Assembly: GCA_022614805.1 (NCBI GenBank)
Contig: JAKEHY010000034.1
Coordinates: 1 to 25,854 of the forward strand
Direction: 5' to 3'
Source: Candidatus Zixiibacteriota bacterium
GTDB taxonomy: Bacteria; Zixibacteria; MSB-5A5; DSPP01
Length of the DNA stretch: 25,854 nt
The position numbers were made by a program, and so were the translations under genes. Shown in pieces: positions 7,376 to 14,792 of the stretch (the first letter of the stretch is position 1; every line of letters starts with the position of its first letter). The notes under the pieces were generated by a model. That model saw nothing but the letters and a program-made list of their open reading frames with translations. It searched no databases and was not told the DNA's origin.

Positions 7376-8029
7376 TTACTGTTTTTTCTGTTCCGGCTTC
7401 GGCTCCGGATATTTGGTCGTGGCGAAAACGTCCACCCGCAGCTCCACTTTGTCGTTCAGTTTCAAAAGGACGAACTGGGGCCGTTTGACGTTGAAATCCG
7501 ACAGCAGAATCGAGGCGCCGACGTCAATGTGCAGCAAATCCCCCGGCAGGCGGGCCTGGGTCGCTTCGCTTTCCCTCAAATAGGTCACTGCCCCGGAAAA
7601 GAGAACCGGTTTGGTGACGCCGTGAATGGTCAGTTCCCCCTGCGCTTCGATTTCGACCGGCTGGCCGTCGGTCAGGGATTTTTGGCTGGCCTTGGTGACT
7701 TTGGCCAGCTTGAAAACCGCCTTCGGAAAGCTGTCCGTGTGGAGGAACTGCTCGCGCATATGCTGGTCGCGCATCTCGATACCGGTTTTGACGATGCTCA
7801 AATCGACCTCGAACTGGCCGGCCGCCGTGGCTGCGTCGGCCAGGTCGACCTCAACGGCCCCTTCGATTTGCCCGGTTTTCCCTTCGATGGTTTCGAGAGG
7901 GGCTTTGGAAATGAATTTAATCACGTTGCGGCCGTCCCGGCTGGAAAGCAGGAACTTGACCGGGGCGGCGGGGGCGATTTGAACTAAAAAGAAAACTGCG
8001 ATGGCGACAGATGCAATCCTTCGATGCAT
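7376..8029 (-). CDS. YceI family periplasmic protein
   Basis: A 217-residue YceI-family protein, a lipocalin-like beta barrel that in known members binds polyisoprenoid-type lipids in the periplasm. The start at 8029 (MHRRIASVAI) is chosen because AAGGAG lies six bases upstream and a signal peptide follows, cleaved near APAAP; the frame is open for 19 more codons without any such support. Family hallmarks are visible: MRDQHMREQFLHTDSFPKAV in the middle and GELTIHGVTKPV later, with the conserved DFNVKRP near the end. It is the last gene of the dikinase-TPR-YceI series, 108 bases after the TPR gene and followed by a strong terminator. The ligand is not predictable. Confidence 0.93.
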   Translation of the reverse strand: MHRRIASVAIAVFFLVQIAPAAPVKFLLSSRDGRNVIKFISKAPLETIEGKTGQIEGAVEVDLADAATAAGQFEVDLSIVKTGIEMRDQHMREQFLHTDSFPKAVFKLAKVTKASQKSLTDGQPVEIEAQGELTIHGVTKPVLFSGAVTYLRESEATQARLPGDLLHIDVGASILLSDFNVKRPQFVLLKLNDKVELRVDVFATTKYPEPKPEQKKQ

Positions 8030-8137
8030 TACGACTCCTTGCTGGCTGGTTTTTTGTTTCCTTTCGTTTCCAATCGTGCTCCTCAATCGTTCACATAGTT
8101 AACCGGGCTTGCGGCCGATTCGTTCCCCCCCTCGGCG

Positions 8138-9208
8138 TTATTTCTTCGGCCGGGCCCGTTCCGCCCGGACGGCCCACTTTTTGGCTTCGTTTGTTTTATC
8201 GATGGACTCGTAAAATTTGGCAATTGCCTCCAGCTTGGCCACGTGGACAGGGTTGTCTGGCCCCAGCGTCTCTTCGTTGATGGCCGCCATCCGTTCATAA
8301 AGGGAATCCAACCCGGCGTATTTTTTCTGGGCCTTACGGGCCTCCGCCAGGTTTTCCAGGCTCTGGGCCACCACCGGATGGTCGACCCCCAGCGTTTCTT
8401 CCCGGAGGGAGAGGGCCCGGAGAAACAGGCTTTCGGCTTGGGCGGGCTTGCCCCGCAAAAAAGAGAAGGTGCCCATGTTGTTCAGGTATTCGGCCATCTC
8501 CGGCAAATTTTGGGTTTTGGACTTCAACAGGCTATTTACTACTTTCCGGCTCAACGACTCCGCCGCAGCGAATTTTTCCTGTTTGGCCGAAACGAAGATA
8601 AGATTATCCAAAGTCTGCCTCACGGCCGGATTTTCCATTCCAAAACTTTTTTCCCGGATGGCCAGCGATCGGCGGCAGAGCGGCTCGGCCTTGGCGTATT
8701 TCCCCTGGGCGGTGTAGAGGCCGGCCAGGTTGTTTAAGGTCTGGGCCAGCTCCAGACTGTCTTTGCCGGGGGCCTTGCGGCTGGCGGGCATTGCCCGGGT
8801 ATAAAGCGTTTCGGCGCGGGGGAAATCGCCTTTGTTCTGGTACAGGCCGGCCAGGTTGTTCAGCGCCTGCGCTAAGTCGGAGGCGTTGGAGGGGGGGTTT
8901 TTGTCGTAGATTTTCACGGCCCGCACCAGAAGGGATTCGGCTCGGGGCAAAGACTGGTTTTGATTGATGTAAATGAATGCCAGGTTGTTTAAGGATTGAC
9001 CTGTGCGGGGGTCGTCCCGGCCGAAGCTTTTTTCGGCCTTTGTCAACGCCTCCTCGGCCGTCTTAAGGGCGGCGGCGAAATTGCCTTCGAGGGTGAGGGA
9101 GAGGGTCTTCTTGTTGAGACTGTCCCAAGCCGGTTCATCGGCGAATGCGTGCAGAGAAACCGAAGCAATCAGTCCTCCCATCACCAGGATTTTTGTTATA
9201 GCCCTCAT
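8138..9208 (-). CDS. Secreted TPR protein, kinesin-light-chain-like repeats
   Basis: A 356-residue protein with a signal peptide (MRAITKILVMGGLIASVSLH, cut near AFADEP). Nearly all the rest is tetratricopeptide repeats of the roughly 42-residue kinesin-light-chain type, recognised by repeated AEXLYXRAL and LAQTLNNLAGLY blocks (for example LAQALNNLAGLYQNKGDF and LAQTLNNLAGLYTAQGKY). Such repeats bind other proteins; no enzymatic domain is present. The start has only a distant GGGGG as possible ribosome binding site. The gene begins 33 bases after the dikinase stop codon on the same strand, so co-transcription is likely, but a functional link to the dikinase is not evident. Confidence 0.88.
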   Translation of the reverse strand: MRAITKILVMGGLIASVSLHAFADEPAWDSLNKKTLSLTLEGNFAAALKTAEEALTKAEKSFGRDDPRTGQSLNNLAFIYINQNQSLPRAESLLVRAVKIYDKNPPSNASDLAQALNNLAGLYQNKGDFPRAETLYTRAMPASRKAPGKDSLELAQTLNNLAGLYTAQGKYAKAEPLCRRSLAIREKSFGMENPAVRQTLDNLIFVSAKQEKFAAAESLSRKVVNSLLKSKTQNLPEMAEYLNNMGTFSFLRGKPAQAESLFLRALSLREETLGVDHPVVAQSLENLAEARKAQKKYAGLDSLYERMAAINEETLGPDNPVHVAKLEAIAKFYESIDKTNEAKKWAVRAERARPKK

Positions 9209-9241
9209 TTTAATTCTTTTACCCCCATTTGCCTGAAAAGA

Positions 9242-12007
9242 TTATTTGGATGCCACCGTAGCCTTCCCCAGAACGGCGTGGGCGGCGGCCAAGCGGGCAA
9301 TCGGTACCCTATACGGCGAGCAGGAAACGTAATCCAGCCCGATTTCGTTGCAGAAATCAATCGACTCCGGGTCGCCGCCATGCTCGCCGCAGATGCCGAC
9401 TTTCATATCCTTGCGGGATTTTTTCCCCTTCTCAATGGCCATCCGGATGGCGGCGCCGACCCCTTCGGTTTCCAGATGCACAAAGGGGTCTTTGGGCAAA
9501 ATCCCTTTTTCCTGATAGTCCTTCAAAAACTTGCCGGCGTCGTCACGGGAAAAACCGAGCGTCAACTGCGTTAGGTCGTTCGTCCCGAACGAGAAGAATT
9601 CCGCCTCAAGGGCGATTTTATCCGCCACCAGAGCGGCGCGGGGGACTTCTATCATCGTGCCAATCAGGTATTTGATTTTGTATTTCGATTTGGATTTGGA
9701 CAAGACTTCGTTGGCCACATTTACGACCAGCTCCTTTTGGTTTTTGAACTCGGAAGGGAACCCGACCAAAGGAATCATAATTTCGGGGTGAACTTCGATC
9801 CCGTCTTTGGCCGCCTCGAGGGCGGCTTCGAAGATGGCTTTGGCCTGCATTTCGGTAATCTCGGGAAAGGTAATACCCAAGCGGCAGCCGCGGTGGCCCA
9901 GCATCGGATTGAACTCCGCCAGTTCCTCCACCCGTTTCAACAGCCGCTCTTTTTCCGCGATTTTTATGGCATCCCCCCCCTTGGTCTTCAGCTCGGCCAA
10001 CTCCACCATCAAAACCTCCCGCTTGGGCAAAAACTCGTGGAGGGGAGGGTCCAGGGTGCGTATCGTTACCGGGTTTCCCTTCATCGCCAAAAAGATGCCT
10101 TTGAAGTCGGCTTTCTGAAAGGGCAAAAGCTTATCGAGGGCGCGCTTGCGCTCCTCCCGGTTGGAAGCCATAATCATTTCCTGCACGACGGGGACCCGCT
10201 CCGGGGCGAAGAACATATGCTCCGTGCGGCATAAACCGATTCCTTCGGCGCCGAATTTGTAGGCCACCTCGGCATCCGGCGGCGTATCGGCGTTCGTGCG
10301 CACCTTGAGCCGGCGGATTTTGTCGGCCCAGCCCATAAACTCGGCAAACTCCCCCGAAAGCTCGGCCGTCACGGTGGGAACTTCCCCCAGAATCACCTCG
10401 CCGGTGGAGCCGTTCAAGGTGATGACTTCCAGCCCCCGCACCACCAGGCTGCCGACGGAGAAAAAGCGCTTTTCCTCGTTCACCTTGATCTGCTCGGCGC
10501 CCGCGATGCAGGGCTTTCCCATCCCGCGGGCGACCACGGCGGCGTGGGAGGTCATCCCGCCGCGCGAGGTCAAGACCCCTTGCGCCACCACCATTCCGTG
10601 GATGTCGTCCGGGTTGGTCTCCTGCCGGACCAAAACCACCTTTTCCTTTTTCTGGGCCATCCGCACCGCCTCTTCGGCCGAAAAAACCACCCTTCCCGAA
10701 GCGGCGCCGGGAGAAGCCGCCAGCCCTTTGGCAATCACCCGGATTTCGGCTTTGGGGTCCAGGCGCGGATGCAACAGCTGGTTCAAGTCCTCCGGGTCGA
10801 TACGCAGGAGGGCTTCCTCCTTGGTCAACAGTTTTTCCTTGACCAAATCGACGGCGATTTTGACGGCGGCCTGCGTGGTTCTTTTGCCGACGCGGGTCTG
10901 GAGCATGAAGAGCTTCCCTTCCTGAACGGTGAACTCGAAATCCTGCAGGTCCTTGTAGTGATGCTCCAGCTTGGCGGTGATGGCCTTCAACTGTTTATAG
11001 ACCGCCGGCAGTTTCTTTTCCATCTCCCTGATGGGTTGGGGGGTGCGGATGCCGGCGACCACGTCCTCCCCCTGGGCGTTCACCAAAAACTCGCCGTAGA
11101 AGAGGTTTTCGCCGGTCGAGGGATTGCGGGTGAAGCCGACGCCGGTGGCTGAAGTTTCCCCCAGGTTGCCAAAGACCATCGTCTGCACGGTCACCGCGGT
11201 CCCCAAATGGGAAGGGATGTTGTACAGCCGCCGGTATTCGATGGCGCGCGGGTTGTTCCAGGATTTGAAGACGGCATCCCGGGCCAAAAAAAGCTGCTCG
11301 TAGGGGTTGGAAGGGAAATCTTCACCGGATTTCTTTCTTATCAATGCCTTGAATTTCTGGACGATGTCCTTCAGGTCGTCGGTGGTCAAAGAGGAATCCT
11401 GCTTGATCTGGCGCTGTTCCTTCTTTTTGGCGATGATTTGTTCGAATTCCAATTTTTCGATGCCCAGCACCACCGAGCCGAACATCGCGATGAAGCGGCG
11501 GTAACAGTCGTGGGCGAAGCGCTCGTTTTTCGACTTTTTGGCCAACCCTTTGACGGTCTGGTCGTTCAAGCCGAGATTCAAAATGGTGTCCATCATTCCG
11601 GGCATCGAGAATTTGGCTCCGGAACGGACCGAGACCAAAAGCGGGTCGTCAAGGTTGCCAAATTTTTTCCCCATTTCCCGCTCCAGCCGGGCCATATATT
11701 TGCGGGCTTCATCGTCCAGCCATTTCGGGCTATTCAAGTCGTTCTCGTAGAATAGATTACAGGCTTCGGTGGTTAGGGTAAAGCCGGGGGGGACGGGTAC
11801 ACCAAGATTGGTCATTTCGGCCAGGTTGGCCCCTTTGCCTCCCAATAGGTCTTTCATTTGGCCGGAGCCTTCGGCTTTGCCGCCGCCGAAGTAATAGATG
11901 TATTTTTTATCTTTCGGGGCCGATTTTTCGGAATGAGTCTTTTTTGACAAGTTTTTGTGGGAATGCGACTTATGTGATTTTGAAGCTTTAGCGTTACCGG
12001 CCATCAA
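9242..12007 (-). CDS. ppdK: Pyruvate, phosphate dikinase
   Basis: A 921-residue enzyme that interconverts pyruvate, ATP and phosphate with phosphoenolpyruvate, AMP and pyrophosphate. The nucleotide-binding domain begins at KYIYYFGGGKAEGSGQ and contains LLGGKGANLAEM. The central phosphohistidine domain has GGMTSHAA with catalytic His488, preceded by the Thr486 that is the regulatory phosphorylation site in well-studied homologues. The C-terminal PEP/pyruvate barrel has IGTMIEVPRAA, FSFGTNDLTQ and GICGEHGGDP with Cys873. Length fits the family except for an extra N-terminal tail of about 34 residues rich in Lys, Ser and His. AAGGAGG precedes two adjacent ATG codons; the second (12004) is better spaced. 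It leads the dikinase-TPR-YceI series from a promoter near 12118. Confidence 0.97.
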   Translation of the reverse strand: MMAGNAKASKSHKSHSHKNLSKKTHSEKSAPKDKKYIYYFGGGKAEGSGQMKDLLGGKGANLAEMTNLGVPVPPGFTLTTEACNLFYENDLNSPKWLDDEARKYMARLEREMGKKFGNLDDPLLVSVRSGAKFSMPGMMDTILNLGLNDQTVKGLAKKSKNERFAHDCYRRFIAMFGSVVLGIEKLEFEQIIAKKKEQRQIKQDSSLTTDDLKDIVQKFKALIRKKSGEDFPSNPYEQLFLARDAVFKSWNNPRAIEYRRLYNIPSHLGTAVTVQTMVFGNLGETSATGVGFTRNPSTGENLFYGEFLVNAQGEDVVAGIRTPQPIREMEKKLPAVYKQLKAITAKLEHHYKDLQDFEFTVQEGKLFMLQTRVGKRTTQAAVKIAVDLVKEKLLTKEEALLRIDPEDLNQLLHPRLDPKAEIRVIAKGLAASPGAASGRVVFSAEEAVRMAQKKEKVVLVRQETNPDDIHGMVVAQGVLTSRGGMTSHAAVVARGMGKPCIAGAEQIKVNEEKRFFSVGSLVVRGLEVITLNGSTGEVILGEVPTVTAELSGEFAEFMGWADKIRRLKVRTNADTPPDAEVAYKFGAEGIGLCRTEHMFFAPERVPVVQEMIMASNREERKRALDKLLPFQKADFKGIFLAMKGNPVTIRTLDPPLHEFLPKREVLMVELAELKTKGGDAIKIAEKERLLKRVEELAEFNPMLGHRGCRLGITFPEITEMQAKAIFEAALEAAKDGIEVHPEIMIPLVGFPSEFKNQKELVVNVANEVLSKSKSKYKIKYLIGTMIEVPRAALVADKIALEAEFFSFGTNDLTQLTLGFSRDDAGKFLKDYQEKGILPKDPFVHLETEGVGAAIRMAIEKGKKSRKDMKVGICGEHGGDPESIDFCNEIGLDYVSCSPYRVPIARLAAAHAVLGKATVASK

Positions 12008-12090
12008 CCCTCCTTGGGTTCAACAAAAAACGGATAATTCCTTTTACGCTTTCCCTCTGTTCTGCTCGGGATAAATAAAAATTCGGCGGT

Positions 12091-12118
12091 AGTATAGGGG
12101 AAAAAAGAATTTCGGCAA
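12091..12118 (-). promoter_or_regulatory. Sigma-70 type promoter of ppdK
   Basis: On the minus strand TTGCCG (12118-12113), 16 bases, TATACT (12096-12091). Predicted start near 12084, giving a leader of about 77 bases. Confidence 0.5.
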
Positions 12119-12202
12119 GGAAAATGTTTTTGGGGTTTTTGGATGATTCGCCTCTATTTTCCCCACTTCCGGAGGGCGGAGATGCGGGGCTGTCACCGTT
12201 TA

Positions 12203-12236
12203 TAAAGAAAAAGGGCGGGTTTTCAACCCGCCCTTT
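12203..12236 (-). terminator. Rho-independent terminator of ECF module 2
   Basis: A perfect 12-bp inverted repeat AAAGGGCGGGTT/AACCCGCCCTTT (12210-12221 with 12225-12236) and a TTC loop, followed on the minus strand by a T-rich run. It lies 20 bases after the stop of the last Spy-like gene. Confidence 0.8.
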
Positions 12237-12256
12237 CAAGAAAAACCCAAACGACG

Positions 12257-12958
12257 CTACTGCCAGCCCTCGTCGGATGGTTCGGATGGATGAAATTCCA
12301 TCTCAAATTCCGGGTCGGCCTCGAAGGAATGAAAATCCATATCAAAGTCGGGTGCCTCGACCTCCTCGAGTCCGCTCGGGGGAAGGAAACCGAAATGTTC
12401 GAATTCCTCCATTTCGCCTGCTTCCTCCGGTACTTCCTCTTTCCATTCCAGCGATTCATCCCCCATCGGCCGGCCGGGGCCAGGGCCCATTTCGGGGCCA
12501 ATACCGTGGCCGGGACCTTTGAAGTGAAACATCTTCATCCGGTGCAGGCGATGTTTCATCATTCTTTTCCCCATTTTACCCTTCAGGGCGGCCCACTGCT
12601 CTTTCGTCAAAACCGAGCGGGAGGCGACCCGGCTTTGCAGCCGGTTTTGAGTCAACTGGCGGTCGAGCTCGGCCACCTGGTCGATTTTCCGGTCGATGGC
12701 GGACTGGTCGGGCTGGTCGGCCTGCATCAACTCCCGCAGTTCGATATGGGCGATTTGGCGTTCGGCAAAGAGACGGATGCGCTCTTTGGCCGACTCGCGG
12801 TGGATGGCGGCCATTTTTTGCTTCTGCTCATCGGAAAGCTTCAATTCGGCCTTCATTTTCGATTCTTCGGGCTTGACTTTTTTGCGCTGGGCCCAAACGG
12901 TCAGGGCCAGGCTTAAGACCAGCGCGGTTACCGTTGTTGCAACAAGTGTGCGTTTCAT
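12257..12958 (-). CDS. Spy/CpxP-like periplasmic protein with acidic Met/His-rich tail
   Basis: A 233-residue exported protein. Signal peptide MKRTLVATTVTALVLSLALT, cut near VWAQ. Residues about 35-130 are helical and carry two LTxxQ-type motifs (LKLSDEQKQKM and SVLTKEQWAAL), the mark of the Spy/CpxP/CnrX family of periplasmic chaperones and metal or stress sensors. Residues 130-150 are rich in Lys, His and Met (MGKRMMKHRLHRMKMFHF). The last 80 residues are acidic and full of Phe, Met, Glu and Pro, unusual for the family. GGAGGAAGGA precedes ATG. It is the last gene of ECF module 2, 18 bases after the other Spy-like gene. A metal-binding or envelope-stress role is inferred from family and context only. 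Confidence 0.82.
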   Translation of the reverse strand: MKRTLVATTVTALVLSLALTVWAQRKKVKPEESKMKAELKLSDEQKQKMAAIHRESAKERIRLFAERQIAHIELRELMQADQPDQSAIDRKIDQVAELDRQLTQNRLQSRVASRSVLTKEQWAALKGKMGKRMMKHRLHRMKMFHFKGPGHGIGPEMGPGPGRPMGDESLEWKEEVPEEAGEMEEFEHFGFLPPSGLEEVEAPDFDMDFHSFEADPEFEMEFHPSEPSDEGWQ

Positions 12959-12976
12959 TGTCCTTCCTCCTCTTGG

Positions 12977-13510
12977 TTAAGGGTTGGGTAAATTGCGAAC
13001 GATTTCACGTGCGATGCGCTCTTCGAACACAACCAAACGGGCCACCTGCTCGGTGGAGAGGGTCCGGCCGACGTTATGATAAAACTCCTCCCGGTTGGCC
13101 TCCTGCCGGCGGCGAAGTTCGTCCAGTTTGGCCAGCCGTTCCTTCAGTTCCCGTTCGGAAAGCCCCCCTTCTTCCTCCTCGTCCAGGGCGGCCATTTTAA
13201 CGTGGACGTGGCGGGTCAAAGCCTGAATGATTTCGGCGCGGGCGCGCAACAACTGCCGGGTCTTTTGCCGGTACTGGTTGAACACCGGCAGGAATTTGTC
13301 CCCCTGTTCGGGGCTCAAGTCGAGCGCTTCCACCAGCTTAAGCTTCATAAAGGTTTCAAATCGCTCCAACCGGCGGGATTGACCGGCGAAAGGCCGGTCG
13401 CGCATACGCGGCTGGGCCAAAAGGCCTTCGCCGCCGGACAACAGGAGCAAAAATGACAGGCCAATGATACCCCACCAGGTTTTTGGTTGTTTTAGTTTTT
13501 TCATATTCAA
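12977..13510 (-). CDS. Spy/CpxP-like periplasmic protein (possible sensor)
   Basis: A 177-residue protein with an N-terminal hydrophobic segment (WWGIIGLSFLLLLSGGEGLL) that acts as signal peptide or anchor, and an all-helical periplasmic part. Two LTxxQ-like motifs are visible, ALDLSPEQGDKFLP and TLSTEQVARLVV, with a long charged coiled-coil-like helix between them (SERELKERLAKLDELRRRQE). In the known CnrYXH system a protein of this fold (CnrX) senses metal together with an anti-sigma factor, so a sensor role is reasonable here, though the metal ligands of CnrX cannot be assigned. Start is TTG 13510 (GAGG eight bases before) or ATG 13504. It follows the anti-sigma gene by 21 bases. Confidence 0.78.
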   Translation of the reverse strand: MNMKKLKQPKTWWGIIGLSFLLLLSGGEGLLAQPRMRDRPFAGQSRRLERFETFMKLKLVEALDLSPEQGDKFLPVFNQYRQKTRQLLRARAEIIQALTRHVHVKMAALDEEEEGGLSERELKERLAKLDELRRRQEANREEFYHNVGRTLSTEQVARLVVFEERIAREIVRNLPNP

Positions 13511-13531
13511 AGTTTTCGCCTCGCTTTCGGT

Positions 13532-14080
13532 TTAGAGCTTGAAAGGGGTCAATTTTTCTTCCAGCGTTTTCAGCTGTTCATCGGACAGCGTGTAAACCAA
13601 CTCCTCCACTTTCATCGACCCGACCAGTTCCTCCTCCGCCTGGGCGGTTATGAAACTGACCGTGTTTTCGGGCAGGGGGAGGTCGGCCACCGTTTCGGCA
13701 AGCGGAGCGTTATAGTCAAAGGCCTCCTCGGCGGTAAGATTGGCCAGGTCGGGTTTCTCCTTGGACACGAACAAGGCGATGCCCACGACCAAAACCACAG
13801 CAAAAACCGGCAAACTCCAGCCCAAAATTGGTTTCCAACGGGGACGCAAGGAGATTTTTTCGATGCGCTCCCGCACCAAGGCCGGGAAGGAGGCCCAGTA
13901 ACTCTCCTCCGGCATCGGCAGCTGGTCGGCCTTCAGGGCATCGAAAAGCTCGCCGTATTCGGCGCGCCTGGCCTGGCAGGCCGGGCAGGATTTGAGATGC
14001 TCACCGAAAGCGGCGTCGATGTCGAGGGCCTTCAAGCCGTCCCATTTTTTCAGTTCTTCTTCGAATCTACGGCAGTTCAT
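13532..14080 (-). CDS. Membrane-anchored ZAS anti-sigma factor (module 2)
   Basis: A 182-residue zf-HC2 anti-sigma factor. Cys3, His28, Cys32 and Cys35 form the HxxxCxxC zinc motif; a membrane helix spans about 85-105 (PILGWSLPVFAVVLVVGIAL). The short periplasmic tail of about 75 residues is acidic and helical. After the zinc domain it has ESYWASFPALVRERI, resembling EAYWENFASRVQNKL at the same place in the anti-sigma factor of module 1, so the two are probably distant paralogues. The gene overlaps the sigma gene by 14 bases. It would hold the sigma factor at the membrane until an envelope signal, perhaps relayed by the Spy-like proteins, releases it. Confidence 0.9.
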   Translation of the reverse strand: MNCRRFEEELKKWDGLKALDIDAAFGEHLKSCPACQARRAEYGELFDALKADQLPMPEESYWASFPALVRERIEKISLRPRWKPILGWSLPVFAVVLVVGIALFVSKEKPDLANLTAEEAFDYNAPLAETVADLPLPENTVSFITAQAEEELVGSMKVEELVYTLSDEQLKTLEEKLTPFKL

Positions 14081-14651
14081 ATCGTCTCACGTCACCGGTT
14101 AATACGGTTTTCCATTCGGCCAGGTGCTTTTTCATTTTCTGCAGGGCTTGAAAGTAGTTGGCCTTCACCGCGCCGACCGACTTTCCCACAATTTGGGCAA
14201 TCTCCTCGTTGGATAGCTCGTCATAATGCCGCAAAATAAATATCGCCCGTTGCTTCGGCGGCAGTTTTTTCACCGCATCGGCTATTGCCCGTTTCAAACG
14301 TTCCGTATCTATATCGCTCAAACCCTCTTTCGGCTCTTCCGGCTTTTCCTCCGCTTCCAAAAGCGGCACCCAAGAGATGATTTTCTTCCGGCGGAGATGA
14401 TTGATGGCCAGATTGACCGTGGCGCGGTAAGCCCAGGTGAAAACGGAGGCCTCCCCCCGGAAGTCCGGTAGCATCTTGTACATCTTTACGAACACCTCCT
14501 GGGTCAAATCCTTGGCTTCTTCCTCGTCCCTAACCATCCGAAAGGCAACGGCATACACCCTCTTTTGGTAGAGCCGGACCAGCTCGTTGAAGGCCGCCTG
14601 GTCGCCGGATTTGAAGCGGGCCACCAGTTCCCGGTCTTCCCCAGCGGTCAT
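14067..14651 (-). CDS. ECF RNA polymerase sigma factor (module 2)
   Basis: A 194-residue sigma-70 family ECF factor. Region 2 shows NELVRLYQKRVYAVAFRMVR, then EEAKDLTQEVFVKMYKML and the FTWAYRATVNLAINHLRRKK core. Region 4 shows LPPKQRAIFILRHYDELSNE and the helix-turn-helix IAQIVGKSVGAVKANYFQAL. Sequence similarity to the sigma factor of module 1 is limited, so promoter specificity should differ. ATG 14651 (MTAGEDREL) is preferred; the frame could begin at a TTG 36 bases upstream, but that lies within a likely ECF promoter. It overlaps the anti-sigma gene by 14 bases and leads the four-gene operon ending at the terminator near 12203. Confidence 0.94.
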   Translation of the reverse strand: MTAGEDRELVARFKSGDQAAFNELVRLYQKRVYAVAFRMVRDEEEAKDLTQEVFVKMYKMLPDFRGEASVFTWAYRATVNLAINHLRRKKIISWVPLLEAEEKPEEPKEGLSDIDTERLKRAIADAVKKLPPKQRAIFILRHYDELSNEEIAQIVGKSVGAVKANYFQALQKMKKHLAEWKTVLTGDVRRYELP

Positions 14652-14666
14652 AGTTCTCTCACTTTG

Positions 14667-14693
14667 TTCGACAGCTATATCCGGCAAAGGTTT
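14667..14693 (-). promoter_or_regulatory. Possible ECF-type promoter of sigma factor 2
   Basis: On the minus strand AAACC (14693-14689) followed by TTT, then 16 bases after AAACC the box GTCGAA (14672-14667). AAC...GTC spacing of this kind is common for ECF promoters. Start near 14660, nine bases before the chosen ATG. Confidence 0.4.
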
Positions 14694-14716
14694 AAAGTCA
14701 TTTTAAGGCCCGCCCT

Positions 14717-14745
14717 AAAATACCGGAATGGAGTGGGGTGGTCAA
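14717..14745 (-). promoter_or_regulatory. Sigma-70 type promoter of ECF module 2
   Basis: On the minus strand TTGACC (14745-14740), 17 bases, TATTTT (14722-14717). It would give basal transcription of the sigma operon, upstream of the possible ECF promoter. Confidence 0.5.
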
Positions 14746-14752
14746 TTAGAGC

Positions 14753-14781
14753 TTTACTTTTTTAGAGGGAAAAAGCATACT
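14753..14781 (+). promoter_or_regulatory. Promoter of the Ser/Thr kinase gene
   Basis: TTTACT (14753-14758), 17 bases, CATACT (14776-14781). Start near 14788, only about five bases before ATG 14793, which has no ribosome binding site; the mRNA may be essentially leaderless. Confidence 0.4.
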
Positions 14782-14792
14782 AATCAAATCCT

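Noticed and set aside
12124-12522. 132-codon open frame on the plus strand across the spacer
   Set aside because: It runs through the terminator of ECF module 2 and then antisense to the Spy-like gene; no ribosome binding site or family match.
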